A DNA stretch of 64,000 nucleotides from an uncultured Faecalibacterium sp. (GTDB lineage Bacteria > Bacillota > Clostridia > Oscillospirales > Ruminococcaceae), in NCBI GenBank assembly GCA_900540455.1, contig UQGD01000006.1, forward strand, positions 1-64,000. Reading direction: 5' to 3'. Within the stretch, counting starts at the first letter, position 1, and each line of letters starts with the position of its first letter. Position numbers and translations under genes: made by a program. The notes under the pieces are model-generated. The model saw only the letters and a program-made list of their open reading frames with translations, was not told the DNA's origin and ran no database searches. This document shows positions 7,155 to 13,731 of this stretch, one piece after another.

Positions 7155-8699
7155 CATGAAGATAGAATGGATTTTATGCCCCTTTTGCGGCAGCAAAACG
7201 CGATTGAAAATCCGCAATGGTGCAGTTGAGCAATCCAAATCCGAACCTGTTTTCTGATCGGCCAATGCGGTTTTGAGGTCATCAAAAGTGAGGGTCGTTG
7301 TCCCTTCTTTGTAGTTGAAGGTTATCACCATCTTGTCATCGTACAGGAAAATGGCGTTGATAAAAGTGTCAATCAGCATCTTACGGTGGGACTTTTGCTG
7401 TACGTCCAGCTTGCGGAAGCGGTGGAGCCAGAAGGTCATAAACTCGGCGCTCACCTTGGGCTTCGCCAGTTTCTCGCAGGCAATCTTGGTTTCCAGTTCC
7501 TCTTTCGTGGCTTCCAGTTCTTCCAGACGGCCTTTCGTGGACTTGGTCAACATACCCTGTTGGATGGCGTTTAAGAGGTTTTGAATGGCCGTGTCCGCCT
7601 CCCGCAACTGCTGTTCATAGAGGGGCAGATTGACATTCTCCCTATCCTGCAAGTCCATCAACATGGACACGATGGCTTCAATAGCAGCATCGTCCATCAC
7701 CATTCTCATGGTTTCGCTGACCACCAAATCCTCAATCCACTCTTTACGGACAGATTTTTTATGGCACTCGGTGCGCTTCTTTTTCACCGACACGCACTTG
7801 TAGTAGTGGTGGACATTCCCCGTGTGGCTGGTGCCGCTCTCACCGCAGAGGTAGGCTCCGCAGTAACCGCAGAACAGCTTGGTTGTCAGCAGATAATCAT
7901 CCTCGGCCTTGTGGCGGGCCGGGGCCTTTTTGTTCTTTTCCAGCTTCTCCTGCACCCGATCAAAGAGGTCTCGAGGGACAATGGTGGGAATACCGTCCGG
8001 CACCACAATGTCTCGGTAGGTGTACTCCCCGATATAGCGGCGGTTGTTCAGAAGGTGCTGGACGCTGTTATAGGTCATCTTTTGGCCTCGCGTGTTTTTC
8101 ACTCCCTGCTCGTTGAGCCAGTCCCGGATTTGGGTCATGGTGGCTCCCTCGTCATACCGCTGGAACGCCTCACGGACAAAGGGGGCGGTGAGCGGGTCAA
8201 GCTGGAAACACTGGTCGCTGTCAATCAGATAGCCGATAGGACGGGTTCCACCGTTGTACTTGGATTTTAAGGCGTTCTCCGTCATGCCCCGCACTACCTT
8301 TTCGGACAGATCTGCGGAGTAGTATTCGGCATAACCCTCCAGCACGCTTTCCAGAATGATACCCTCGGCCCCGTCGGAAATGACCTCGGTAGCGGACACT
8401 ACCTTGACCCCGTTCTTTTTCAGAGCGGTTTTGTAGCGTGCGCTGTCATAGCGGTTTCGTGCAAACCTGTCCAGCTTCCAGACGATAATCATATCAAACA
8501 GGCGCTTGCCGCTGTCCTTAATCATGTTCTGAAATTCCGGGCGGTTGTCGGTTTTAGCGGAAAAGGCTCGATCTATGTAGTGGCGCAGGATGGTGATATT
8601 GTTCTTTTCAGCAAAGGCGGTACACTCCCGGATTTGGCCTTCAATGCTTTCTTCTCGCTGATTATCGGAGGAATAACGGGCGTAAATAACTGCTTTCAT
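6846..8699 (-). CDS. Large serine recombinase with a read-through C-terminus
   Basis: The N-terminal resolvase domain has YARYSSDNQREESIEGQ, where the nucleophilic Ser is in the YSS motif near residue 10, and IVWKLDRFARNRYDS around 70-85. A recombinase domain and a zinc ribbon (CGYCGAYLCGE.., CVSVKKKRTECHKKS) follow, then a coiled-coil segment. ATG 8699 follows AAGGAGGTT. The family-like part ends near 7220 at GSDLDCSTAP. The remaining 120 or so codons are antisense to KTR and yjdF and look like accidental read-through, giving 617 residues instead of roughly 500. Such enzymes integrate and excise mobilisable elements by Ser-mediated strand exchange. The N-terminus and catalytic core appear intact. 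Confidence 0.85.
   Translation of the reverse strand: MKAVIYARYSSDNQREESIEGQIRECTAFAEKNNITILRHYIDRAFSAKTDNRPEFQNMIKDSGKRLFDMIIVWKLDRFARNRYDSARYKTALKKNGVKVVSATEVISDGAEGIILESVLEGYAEYYSADLSEKVVRGMTENALKSKYNGGTRPIGYLIDSDQCFQLDPLTAPFVREAFQRYDEGATMTQIRDWLNEQGVKNTRGQKMTYNSVQHLLNNRRYIGEYTYRDIVVPDGIPTIVPRDLFDRVQEKLEKNKKAPARHKAEDDYLLTTKLFCGYCGAYLCGESGTSHTGNVHHYYKCVSVKKKRTECHKKSVRKEWIEDLVVSETMRMVMDDAAIEAIVSMLMDLQDRENVNLPLYEQQLREADTAIQNLLNAIQQGMLTKSTKGRLEELEATKEELETKIACEKLAKPKVSAEFMTFWLHRFRKLDVQQKSHRKMLIDTFINAIFLYDDKMVITFNYKEGTTTLTFDDLKTALADQKTGSDLDCSTAPLRIFNRVLLPQKGHKIHSIFMLSSSVLGFLLFLPYGKLTVFLSLFLLTALGFPFQLTLLMLEFQRLLCLCANAFILQLTLDFALHSFGIDFSLYGYFGLDRGTEFQFMPILQQKLIDLIVFGL
7156..7257 (+). pseudogene. 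Truncated cysteine-rich KTR-domain gene
   Basis: The frame begins with MKIEWILCPFCGSKTRLKIR, the N-terminus of the small cysteine-rich KTR proteins common on Clostridial integrative elements. It then diverges (NGAVEQSKSEPVF) and stops at 7255. Full-length relatives continue with a second CPKC zinc knuckle, which is missing. The divergence point, about 7217-7230, coincides with the 3' end of the convergent serine recombinase. That is what site-specific insertion of the recombinase-bearing element into this gene would produce. Confidence 0.65.
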
Positions 8700-8718
8700 T
8701 TTCTTTAACCTCCTTGTT

Positions 8719-8832
8719 TCTACGCATTTTAAAGCCGTTCTAACGGTCAGCGCAAGGAATTATATTACCGTAGTGCTGACACACCGCCAGAAGCCGCATA
8801 GCACTTTGCCTTTTGCGTCTGAAATGCGTAGA
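8719..8832. repeat. 11-bp inverted repeat upstream of the recombinase
   Basis: TCTACGCATTT (8719-8729) and AAATGCGTAGA (8822-8832) are perfect inverted copies bracketing 92 bp of non-coding DNA directly upstream of the recombinase start. They could be recombinase sites or operators; nothing decides this. Confidence 0.4.
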
Positions 8833-8847
8833 TATGATACTGATTGG

Positions 8848-8877
8848 TGGGCGCAAGCAGCTTTCTGCTTGCACCCA
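8848..8877. terminator. Hairpin between HTH gene and recombinase
   Basis: 13-bp arms TGGGCGCAAGCAG and CTGCTTGCACCCA with one mismatch and a 4-nt loop. No T-run follows, so this may be a structural or partial terminator. Confidence 0.4.
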
Positions 8878-8890
8878 CTTGGTTATTGCA

Positions 8891-8966
8891 TAGCAAAACC
8901 GGGGAATGACATCAAGGGCGCGAAGCGTTCATCTTGACCCTTGCACGGCATTCCCCGGCTTTGCTA
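8891..8966. repeat. Long inverted repeat overlapping the 3' end of the HTH gene
   Basis: 18-bp arms (8891-8908 and 8949-8966) match with one mismatch, and the enclosed 40 bp contain a second partial dyad (TCAAGGG / CCCTTG). The right arm includes the stop codon of the HTH gene. This kind of element follows the Tn916-orf8-like gene in many Clostridial transposons and may end the resistance and regulatory transcript. Confidence 0.5.
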
Positions 8967-9197
8967 TTTCTTCGTAATAGCCTGCATCAACTTACTTTGC
9001 AAACGGCCTTTCATATATGGGTCTACTTGCTTATAGGTCTGCCCGCTTTCATCGACCATTGTCCGCAAACACAACTTGTTGATATAAGCATCATAGTGCT
9101 GCAAAATCTGTTCCATCGCATCGGCCTCTCCTGCGCGGGCTGCCTCGATAACGGATAGAAGCGGTGGGGGCTTGTATTTGCCACTTGATTTTTTCAT
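8964..9197 (-). CDS. Conjugative-transposon HTH-domain protein (Tn916 Orf8-like)
   Basis: A 77-residue protein starting MKKSSGKYKPPPLLSVIEAA with a central EADAMEQILQHYDAYINKLCLR helix and ending in KLMQAITKK. It matches the small helix-turn-helix proteins that sit directly behind the sigma-like Orf7 gene in Tn916-type elements. The ATG overlaps the TGA of that sigma gene, so translation is coupled. The role in those elements is regulation of excision and transfer genes; here the downstream gene is a serine recombinase instead of a tyrosine integrase. Confidence 0.75.
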   Translation of the reverse strand: MKKSSGKYKPPPLLSVIEAARAGEADAMEQILQHYDAYINKLCLRTMVDESGQTYKQVDPYMKGRLQSKLMQAITKK

Positions 9198-9613
9198 GGC
9201 AGTTTCCCCATCAGTTGTTCCCGAATATTCCGCAAAACACTTGTACGGCGGCGCTGAATGGCACTTCTGGAACAGCACATCCTCCTGCCGATTTCCCGGT
9301 CGTTCAGTTCCAACACAAAGCGCAAAATCAAAAGTCGTCGCTCTGACTGCGGTAGCTTCTCAATGATATTTGCCAACTGCTCATTGCTGATTTGCAGGGT
9401 ATAACCATCCGCTGAAAAGGTTATGTAATCGCCGGGATACTGATCTGTCGTGCAGATTCCGTCCACAATTGGCTGCGGCAGATGATTCAGAGATACCAGC
9501 CATTTGTTTTGACAGGAAAATTCCCGAAAACAGTCCAGCATTGCATGGCGCAGGACAACTTTGCAGAAGGAGTCAAAGCGGTGGCGCTCCGCAGTATCTT
9601 CATAGACCATCAT
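9194..9613 (-). CDS. Sigma-70-like factor of a conjugative transposon (Tn916 Orf7-like)
   Basis: A 139-residue protein with a region-2-like N-terminus (FDSFCKVVLRHAMLDCFREF) and a region-4 HTH at the C-terminus: LPQSERRLLILRFVLELNDREIGRRM.. then SAIQRRR. This is the sigma-70-type regulator next to orf8 in Tn916 relatives. Two adjacent in-frame ATGs (9613 and 9610) follow AAGGAG; either is possible. The start lies inside the end of the upstream acetyltransferase gene (overlap about 14 bp). The family links resistance-gene transcription to expression of the mobility genes. Confidence 0.78.
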   Translation of the reverse strand: MMVYEDTAERHRFDSFCKVVLRHAMLDCFREFSCQNKWLVSLNHLPQPIVDGICTTDQYPGDYITFSADGYTLQISNEQLANIIEKLPQSERRLLILRFVLELNDREIGRRMCCSRSAIQRRRTSVLRNIREQLMGKLP

Positions 9614-10256
9614 GTAGCTCTCCTTTGCATAACGGCTGCAAACGGTCAATTCTCCCGGCCTGAATATCTGAAATATGCTGCTTTATTTTTTCTTCAGGCC
9701 AGTCCCACCAGTTAATTTGCAGTAAGGCCGCGATGGTATCATCCGAGAAGCGTTTGCGGATTGTTTTAGCGGGAACGCCGCCGACAATCGTATAAGGCGG
9801 CACATCTTTTGTTACGACGGCGCGAGTGCCGATGATTGCGCCATCTCCAATGGTAACACCAGACAGAATCACCGCCTCATATCCAATCCACACATCGTTG
9901 CCGATGATAATATCGCCTTTATTGTCCCATGCGCTCGTTATGTCCTGGACATCCAGTCCCCATTCCTCAAAAAAGATTGGAAACGGATAGGTGGACAAGG
10001 ATGTTTGTGTATGCTTGGCGCTGGTGAACAAAAACTTTGCCCCGCAGGCGATGGAACAAAATTTTCCAATGATAAGTTTGTCATGGTTGATCGGATAGTG
10101 GTACAGTACATTGTTTTTCTCAAACTGCCGTGGGTCATAGACGAAGTCGTTATACATGGTGAAATCCCCGACAAGGATGTTGGGATTCTTGATGACATTT
10201 TTCAGATAAACGGTTTCGTGGTCGTTGGTGCGAGGATAAATATTCTCTGGATTCAT
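9600..10256 (-). CDS. Vat/CatB-type xenobiotic O-acetyltransferase
   Basis: A 218-residue left-handed beta-helix acyltransferase. It has the hexapeptide-repeat run (IIIGNDVWIGYEAVILSGVTIGDGAIIGTRAVVTKDVPPY, residues about 114-153), the catalytic-His region LFTSAKHTQTSL near 78-90, and the C-terminal WWDWPEEKI typical of Vat streptogramin A and CatB chloramphenicol acetyltransferases. It begins with MNPENIYPRTNDHETVYLKN, close to Vat proteins. It is cotranscribed with the Tn916-type sigma and HTH genes, which is where resistance cargo sits in such elements. Whether it confers streptogramin A resistance cannot be told from sequence. Confidence 0.83.
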   Translation of the reverse strand: MNPENIYPRTNDHETVYLKNVIKNPNILVGDFTMYNDFVYDPRQFEKNNVLYHYPINHDKLIIGKFCSIACGAKFLFTSAKHTQTSLSTYPFPIFFEEWGLDVQDITSAWDNKGDIIIGNDVWIGYEAVILSGVTIGDGAIIGTRAVVTKDVPPYTIVGGVPAKTIRKRFSDDTIAALLQINWWDWPEEKIKQHISDIQAGRIDRLQPLCKGELHDGL

Positions 10257-10276
10257 AACGTTCCCTCCTCTCGAAG

Positions 10277-10975
10277 TTATGAGAACTCGTATCTCTCAAT
10301 CTGTGAAAAATGGTTGTTCTCCACATAGTAAACAGTGTGTTCCTTTGCCGAATAAACGAAAGAAACTCTGGTGGCCCAGATTCCTTCCTGTCGGACGGCT
10401 TGAAGTACAGAAAACGCATCGGTGACAGTAAACTGCTTTCCGTAAGTGTTCAGAAGTTGAGCAGCTCTTTCGTATCGGTCATCTCCCGGCACAAGAAAAG
10501 GCATTGTGCTTTCGGGTGCAAGGACAGAGTAATTGGTAATCAGCGAGTAGCGTCCATCATCTTCCCGCCAGCCAATACCCGGTTCAACGATCAGGGTGCG
10601 GCCCTGCCTGTCGGACAGTATGGCCTGCATGGTAGCATCTGGGGCATAGACAATCTTCCGTTCCTGCACGATTTGCAGTGCATCGTCAAAACTGATTTTT
10701 GCCTGCACAAACTGTTCTGTCAGGTCTGCAATTGTCATGCAACCTTTGAAATCCTGATAGGCCCCCTCTGGGTTTCCGTGAACATACAACAAGGTTCCGA
10801 CATTTCCGTTGCGGTTCACGCCATGATAGGAATGACGCACCCCATCGGGCCGTAAGATGCCGATATAAAAGCGGTCTTTTTCTGTTATGATTTTGTGATC
10901 CCATACGGCAAGGTCAATCTCAAAATTAAAGCCGGTGATGGTATCATCACCTCGGTAGACAAATCGAGTACACAT
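10277..10975 (-). CDS. Ntn-hydrolase, linear amide C-N hydrolase / choloylglycine hydrolase-like
   Basis: A 232-residue protein beginning Met-Cys-Thr-Arg-Phe. The Cys at position 2 becomes the N-terminal nucleophile after Met removal, as in choloylglycine hydrolases and penicillin V acylases. Further family-like pieces are the GVNRNGNVGTLLYV stretch, AILSDRQGRTLIVEPG near residue 123-138, and LITNYSVLAP near 151, corresponding to the conserved Asp, E-x-G and Asn regions. At 232 residues it is shorter than bile salt hydrolases (about 320), so substrate may be a smaller amide or lactone. The start at 10975 follows AGAGGAA. It lies just upstream of, and in line with, the Vat-like gene, so it may be cargo of the same element. 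Confidence 0.72.
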   Translation of the reverse strand: MCTRFVYRGDDTITGFNFEIDLAVWDHKIITEKDRFYIGILRPDGVRHSYHGVNRNGNVGTLLYVHGNPEGAYQDFKGCMTIADLTEQFVQAKISFDDALQIVQERKIVYAPDATMQAILSDRQGRTLIVEPGIGWREDDGRYSLITNYSVLAPESTMPFLVPGDDRYERAAQLLNTYGKQFTVTDAFSVLQAVRQEGIWATRVSFVYSAKEHTVYYVENNHFSQIERYEFS

Positions 10976-11073
10976 GGTCTTTTCCTCTCTTATGTTGTAT
11001 TTGTTATTTTTATCGTACTGCCGATGCGAACACTTTTCCATCCACCAGACAATACCGAATCAATCTGTATCAA

Positions 11074-11109
11074 ACAAAAAGCAGGGGCTGCATTTCTGCA
11101 ACCCCTGCC
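11074..11109 (-). terminator. Terminator of the CD3324-family pseudogene
   Basis: On the minus strand GCAGGGGTTGCA pairs with TGCAGCCCCTGC (one G-U) and is followed by TTTTTGTTTG. It ends the gene whose original stop is at 11113. Confidence 0.7.
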
Positions 11110-11112
11110 GGT

Positions 11113-11377
11113 TCATTTCTGATAAATGATTTTACGAATGGCTGATACGGACAGGAAATATTTTTTCCGCTAACGCCTCCATAGAGATTCCGTTCTGAAA
11201 CTCCTCTACGATTTGGCGGTTTCGTTGCTGCAATTCCTGCCGGTAGCCCGAAGCTTCTCCCCATCGTTTTTGCTGCGCTTGATCGGCGGGAACATAAAGA
11301 TAGCCCCCTTGAATATAGCTTTGCAATTCCTTGACCAGCGCATCGGGAAGAAGATTTTTTGCATTGATGTATTTCAT
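11113..11377 (-). pseudogene. CD3324-family small DNA-binding protein, frameshifted at the 3' end
   Basis: Starting at ATG 11377, the frame reads MKYINAKNLLPDALVKELQS, passes GGYLYVPADQAQQKRWGE and SGYRQELQQRNRQIVEEFQN, then reaches ISMEALAEK. There an extra A in an A-run near 11161 shifts it to IFPVRISHS and an early stop at 11132. Removing one A restores YFLSVSAIRKIIYQK and a TGA at 11113-11115, exactly the C-terminal HTH end of CD3324-family proteins and 4 bp before the terminator. Either a real inactivation or a homopolymer sequencing error. Confidence 0.75.
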
Positions 11378-11444
11378 GCAGGCTTCCTCCTTGAGATAAT
11401 CGTCAAGCAGCAAAGCCAGCATATTGATTATGCGACGATTTTTA

Positions 11445-11483
11445 CTCCATGCAAACGTCGCAATCCACTGGCTTTGCATGGAG
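11445..11483. repeat. 11-bp perfect inverted repeat
   Basis: CTCCATGCAAA (11445-11455) and TTTGCATGGAG (11473-11483) flank 17 bp, directly upstream of the CD3324-family gene. Could be an operator or relaxase-type site. Confidence 0.45.
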
Positions 11484-11704
11484 CCGCACTTCGTTGAGTT
11501 TTGTCATTCGACACCACTTCTTTCTGTTTCATAGCATCTTTATCATACCACGCAACTTGAAATCGCTCAACGATTTTTTGTAAATAGCGGGTAGAAACGT
11601 CTAGTTTGAACGTATTATTAGCGAAGCAATCAAGAGAGGGTTTGGGATACTCCCAACAAGAAAAAATCTCCGCTCCGGCAGCAGGCCGAAAACGGAGATT
11701 TTAT

Positions 11705-11724
11705 GGGAGTGTAGCCACACTCCC
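11705..11724. other. Possible oriT hairpin of a lost mobilisation module
   Basis: GGGAGTGT-AGCC-ACACTCCC is an 8-bp perfect hairpin followed by TATGCTTGCTC. A smaller TGGGA-TAC-TCCCA dyad lies 60 bp upstream, and a CCG/CGG-rich dyad at about 11668-11698 lies between. The arrangement resembles the origin-of-transfer region ahead of Clostridial relaxase genes, and the small gene at 11887 is of a kind I associate with such modules. No relaxase gene remains in the window. Low confidence. Confidence 0.3.
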
Positions 11725-11886
11725 TATGCTTGCTCTCTTTTAGTTCACCCGGAATGGAAAGGAAGGGGATGTGGGATTTTATAACGGAATTTGAAGGAGT
11801 ATGGTGGAAGGCGCAAAGCCTCCGACGGATTGACAGCAGCAATGTGACCAGTAACTTGAAGCTGACAGACCGGATGGAGGGATTCT

Positions 11887-12069
11887 TTGGGCCGAAAGAA
11901 AAAACTGATCAATAACACCACTATACCACAATATCAGATCGAGGCCATTGCCCGCTGCATCCTGCCAGACATTTTGGCCTTCTATGAGAGCAAGAAAGGG
12001 CAGCAGGAGTTTGTGGAATGGAAGATACAAAGGAAGGTAGAGAGGCAGAAGGCTGCAACGAAGGATTGA
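11887..12069 (+). CDS. Small mobile-element protein of unknown function
   Basis: A 60-residue frame starting at TTG 11887, 6 bp after a GATGGAGGGA ribosome site. It is highly charged with a central IARCILPDILAFYESKKGQQ helix and a Lys/Arg tail. Similar short proteins with an ..RCLLPDI..(Y/F)ES..G..EF..W pattern occur next to mobilisation genes of gut Clostridia (recollection, not checked). It is followed 3 bp later by a strong terminator, so it is the last gene of a decayed module. Confidence 0.5.
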   Translation: MGRKKKLINNTTIPQYQIEAIARCILPDILAFYESKKGQQEFVEWKIQRKVERQKAATKD

Positions 12070-12071
12070 TG

Positions 12072-12114
12072 AAAAGGGCAGGTTCACCGTGAATACGGTT
12101 AAACCTGCCCTTTT
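12072..12114 (+). terminator. Intrinsic terminator
   Basis: AAAAGGGCAGGTT and AACCTGCCCTTTT 13-bp arms with an inner ACCGT/ACGGT pairing, ending in TTTTT. It closes the small gene at 11887. Confidence 0.85.
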
Positions 12115-12119
12115 TGCGT

Positions 12120-12246
12120 TTATTGGGCGGCTTTCTTCTTCCGGAAATCGTTCGGCTTAGAGATTGGCTTTCTCCGTACCCTGTTGCGAAAATAGGAGCT
12201 TTCGTAGCGGTTTAAGAAAAGCAATAATTCTCCCTCATCTCCTATC
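12120..12246 (-). pseudogene. Coding remnant, copy A (41-residue C-terminus)
   Basis: On the minus strand this stretch reads IGDEGELLLFLNRYESSYFR, then NRVRRKPISKPNDFRKKKAAQ and a TAA. It matches the stretch at 14933-15059 both in DNA (roughly 70 percent by eye) and in protein. Many differences are silent codon changes, so it descends from a real protein-coding sequence. No start codon with ribosome site is seen in this frame. It directly follows a terminator, as does copy B. I do not recognise the parent protein. Confidence 0.45.
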
Positions 12247-12333
12247 AAATGGGTTAGCGTCATTATAAGCGAAATTCATTTCCGCTGGCAAATGGCACAA
12301 GAAGGGGGGCGATACTCAAAACACCTCCGCCTA

Positions 12334-12400
12334 TTAACGTGCATCTTTTTAAAAAACATGCACGTTAAGCCTTGACAATGTAACACAGATAGTATATCAT
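12334..12400 (+). promoter_or_regulatory. Promoter and dyad upstream of the Fic gene
   Basis: A perfect 11-bp inverted repeat TTAACGTGCAT / ATGCACGTTAA (12334-12344 and 12358-12368) abuts TTGACA (12372-12377). A 17-bp spacer and TATCAT (12395-12400) follow. The dyad is well placed as an operator. Because the ATG at 12399 overlaps the -10, translation must begin downstream, supporting the Fic start at 12429. The 12250-12333 interval shows nothing else. Confidence 0.65.
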
Positions 12401-12428
12401 GGTTTTAGCGACGAAAGGGGATGGGCCT

Positions 12429-13502
12429 ATGCTGGAATACATCGCAAACCGAGTAACAGATTTCGACGTCGGTTACTTCGTTAACGAGCTGGCAAATGCG
12501 TCAAAGAATCTGGGCATCTTGGAGGCGAAAATTGACTCTTACCAGTTTAACAGCATACTGATTCCTATGCTCCAGAAAAAAGAAGCGGTTTCTTCGATGT
12601 ATATCGAAGGAACTCAAACAACGATAACTGACGTCCTGAAAAGTGAAGTCAATCCGCAGCCAAGCGATGAAAAAATTCAAGTCGAAGTACGAAATCATAT
12701 TAGAACGTTGATTTTTGGTGCAGAGCATCTCCGCACGGGAAAGTTTACTCATTCTTTTATGAGGCAAATACATGAGTATATGATGACGGGGATTATTGCG
12801 CCGGGCCTTGAAAAGACCCTTGGAAAGTATAAGGTTAGAGACAATCAGATTAAGAGTTCTACTGGAACAGTTGTATATAACCCGCCAGCTGCATCCGAAA
12901 CAAAGAAGTATATGGATGAGCTGATTTCTTTTATGAACAACACAGAAGATGGGGTCAATCCCCTAATTAAAGCGGCTATGATACACTCGCAGTTTGAATC
13001 GATTCATCCGTTTTCCGATGGAAATGGGCGTATTGGCCGTGTGTTGATTAGCCTGTATCTTTACAAGGCCAAGGTGATAAACTTCCCGTTTTTCTATATT
13101 AGCGAAGCGATCAATATGGATAAGGCAGTATATTACCGTATGCTTACAGACTCCAGAACAAACTCGCTTGATGAGTGGATTAAATACTTCTTACACAAAG
13201 TGTCGCTGCAGACTGCGAAGCACATTGGGTATATCGATGCATTGAATGCACTGTATACTAAGACGAAAAACACCGTCAAGGAATGCATTAACAGTCCAAA
13301 GTTCGATGAAATCATTGAATGCCTCTTTACACATCCTGTCCTCAACGCAAATATGCTGGAGGACGAACTTGCAGTATCTCACGGACAAGCTGTTCGATAT
13401 CTGAACGTTTTAGAAGAAAAGCGGGTACTGCTTGGAGACGATCGCAAGCGCGGCAAAACCTTCTTTTTTGCCGAGCTGATTGATCTTGCCAGGGGAGCTT
13501 AA
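12429..13502 (+). CDS. Fic-domain protein (AMPylase, class II)
   Basis: A 357-residue Fic protein. The catalytic motif HPFSDGNGRIGR lies at residues 193-204 with the essential His193. The inhibitory alpha-helix motif [S/T]xxxE[G/N] is present as SMYIEG at residues 56-61, N-terminal to the Fic fold, marking class II self-inhibited enzymes. A C-terminal winged-helix-like region (NMLEDELAVSHGQAVRYLNVLEEKRVLL) suggests DNA or protein binding. Such enzymes transfer AMP from ATP to hydroxyl side chains of target proteins. The ATG at 12429 is preferred because AAAGGGG precedes it and the upstream ATG lies in the promoter. It is AT-rich relative to pyrG next door. Confidence 0.88.
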   Translation: MLEYIANRVTDFDVGYFVNELANASKNLGILEAKIDSYQFNSILIPMLQKKEAVSSMYIEGTQTTITDVLKSEVNPQPSDEKIQVEVRNHIRTLIFGAEHLRTGKFTHSFMRQIHEYMMTGIIAPGLEKTLGKYKVRDNQIKSSTGTVVYNPPAASETKKYMDELISFMNNTEDGVNPLIKAAMIHSQFESIHPFSDGNGRIGRVLISLYLYKAKVINFPFFYISEAINMDKAVYYRMLTDSRTNSLDEWIKYFLHKVSLQTAKHIGYIDALNALYTKTKNTVKECINSPKFDEIIECLFTHPVLNANMLEDELAVSHGQAVRYLNVLEEKRVLLGDDRKRGKTFFFAELIDLARGA

Positions 13503-13543
13503 AAGCCCCCACAATCGCATACAGGAAAACAATTGCAAAAAGA

Positions 13544-13655
13544 AAAGCCTCGTCAAGGGCCTAATCTTGACAAGGCTTTCGGAAGCAATATCAACGATAT
13601 CATTTCCAATGTATACCTTAAAATGATATCATCAATGACGGCAATTGTCAATTGC
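13544..13655. repeat. Three successive inverted repeats behind the Fic gene
   Basis: (1) AAAGCCTCGTCAAG / CTTGACAAGGCTTT at 13544-13557 and 13566-13579, one mismatch. (2) GATATCATTT / AAATGATATC at 13596-13605 and 13621-13630. (3) GCAATTG-T-CAATTGC, a perfect 15-bp palindrome at 13641-13655. The first may terminate fic although it lacks a T-run; the other two look like operators for the gene at 13732. I find no -35/-10 pair of good quality here. Confidence 0.5.
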
Positions 13656-13731
13656 TTCTGGCAAAATTATCTCCGAGGAGTGAAACAAGCTAGGAGTCTG
13701 CTCTTTTTGCCTTGTTAAATATTTTAATGAG

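Noticed and set aside
11730..11915. 61-codon plus-strand frame overlapping the small gene at 11887
   Set aside because: No clear ribosome site for its ATGs, runs through the oriT-like hairpin region, and overlaps a better-supported frame.
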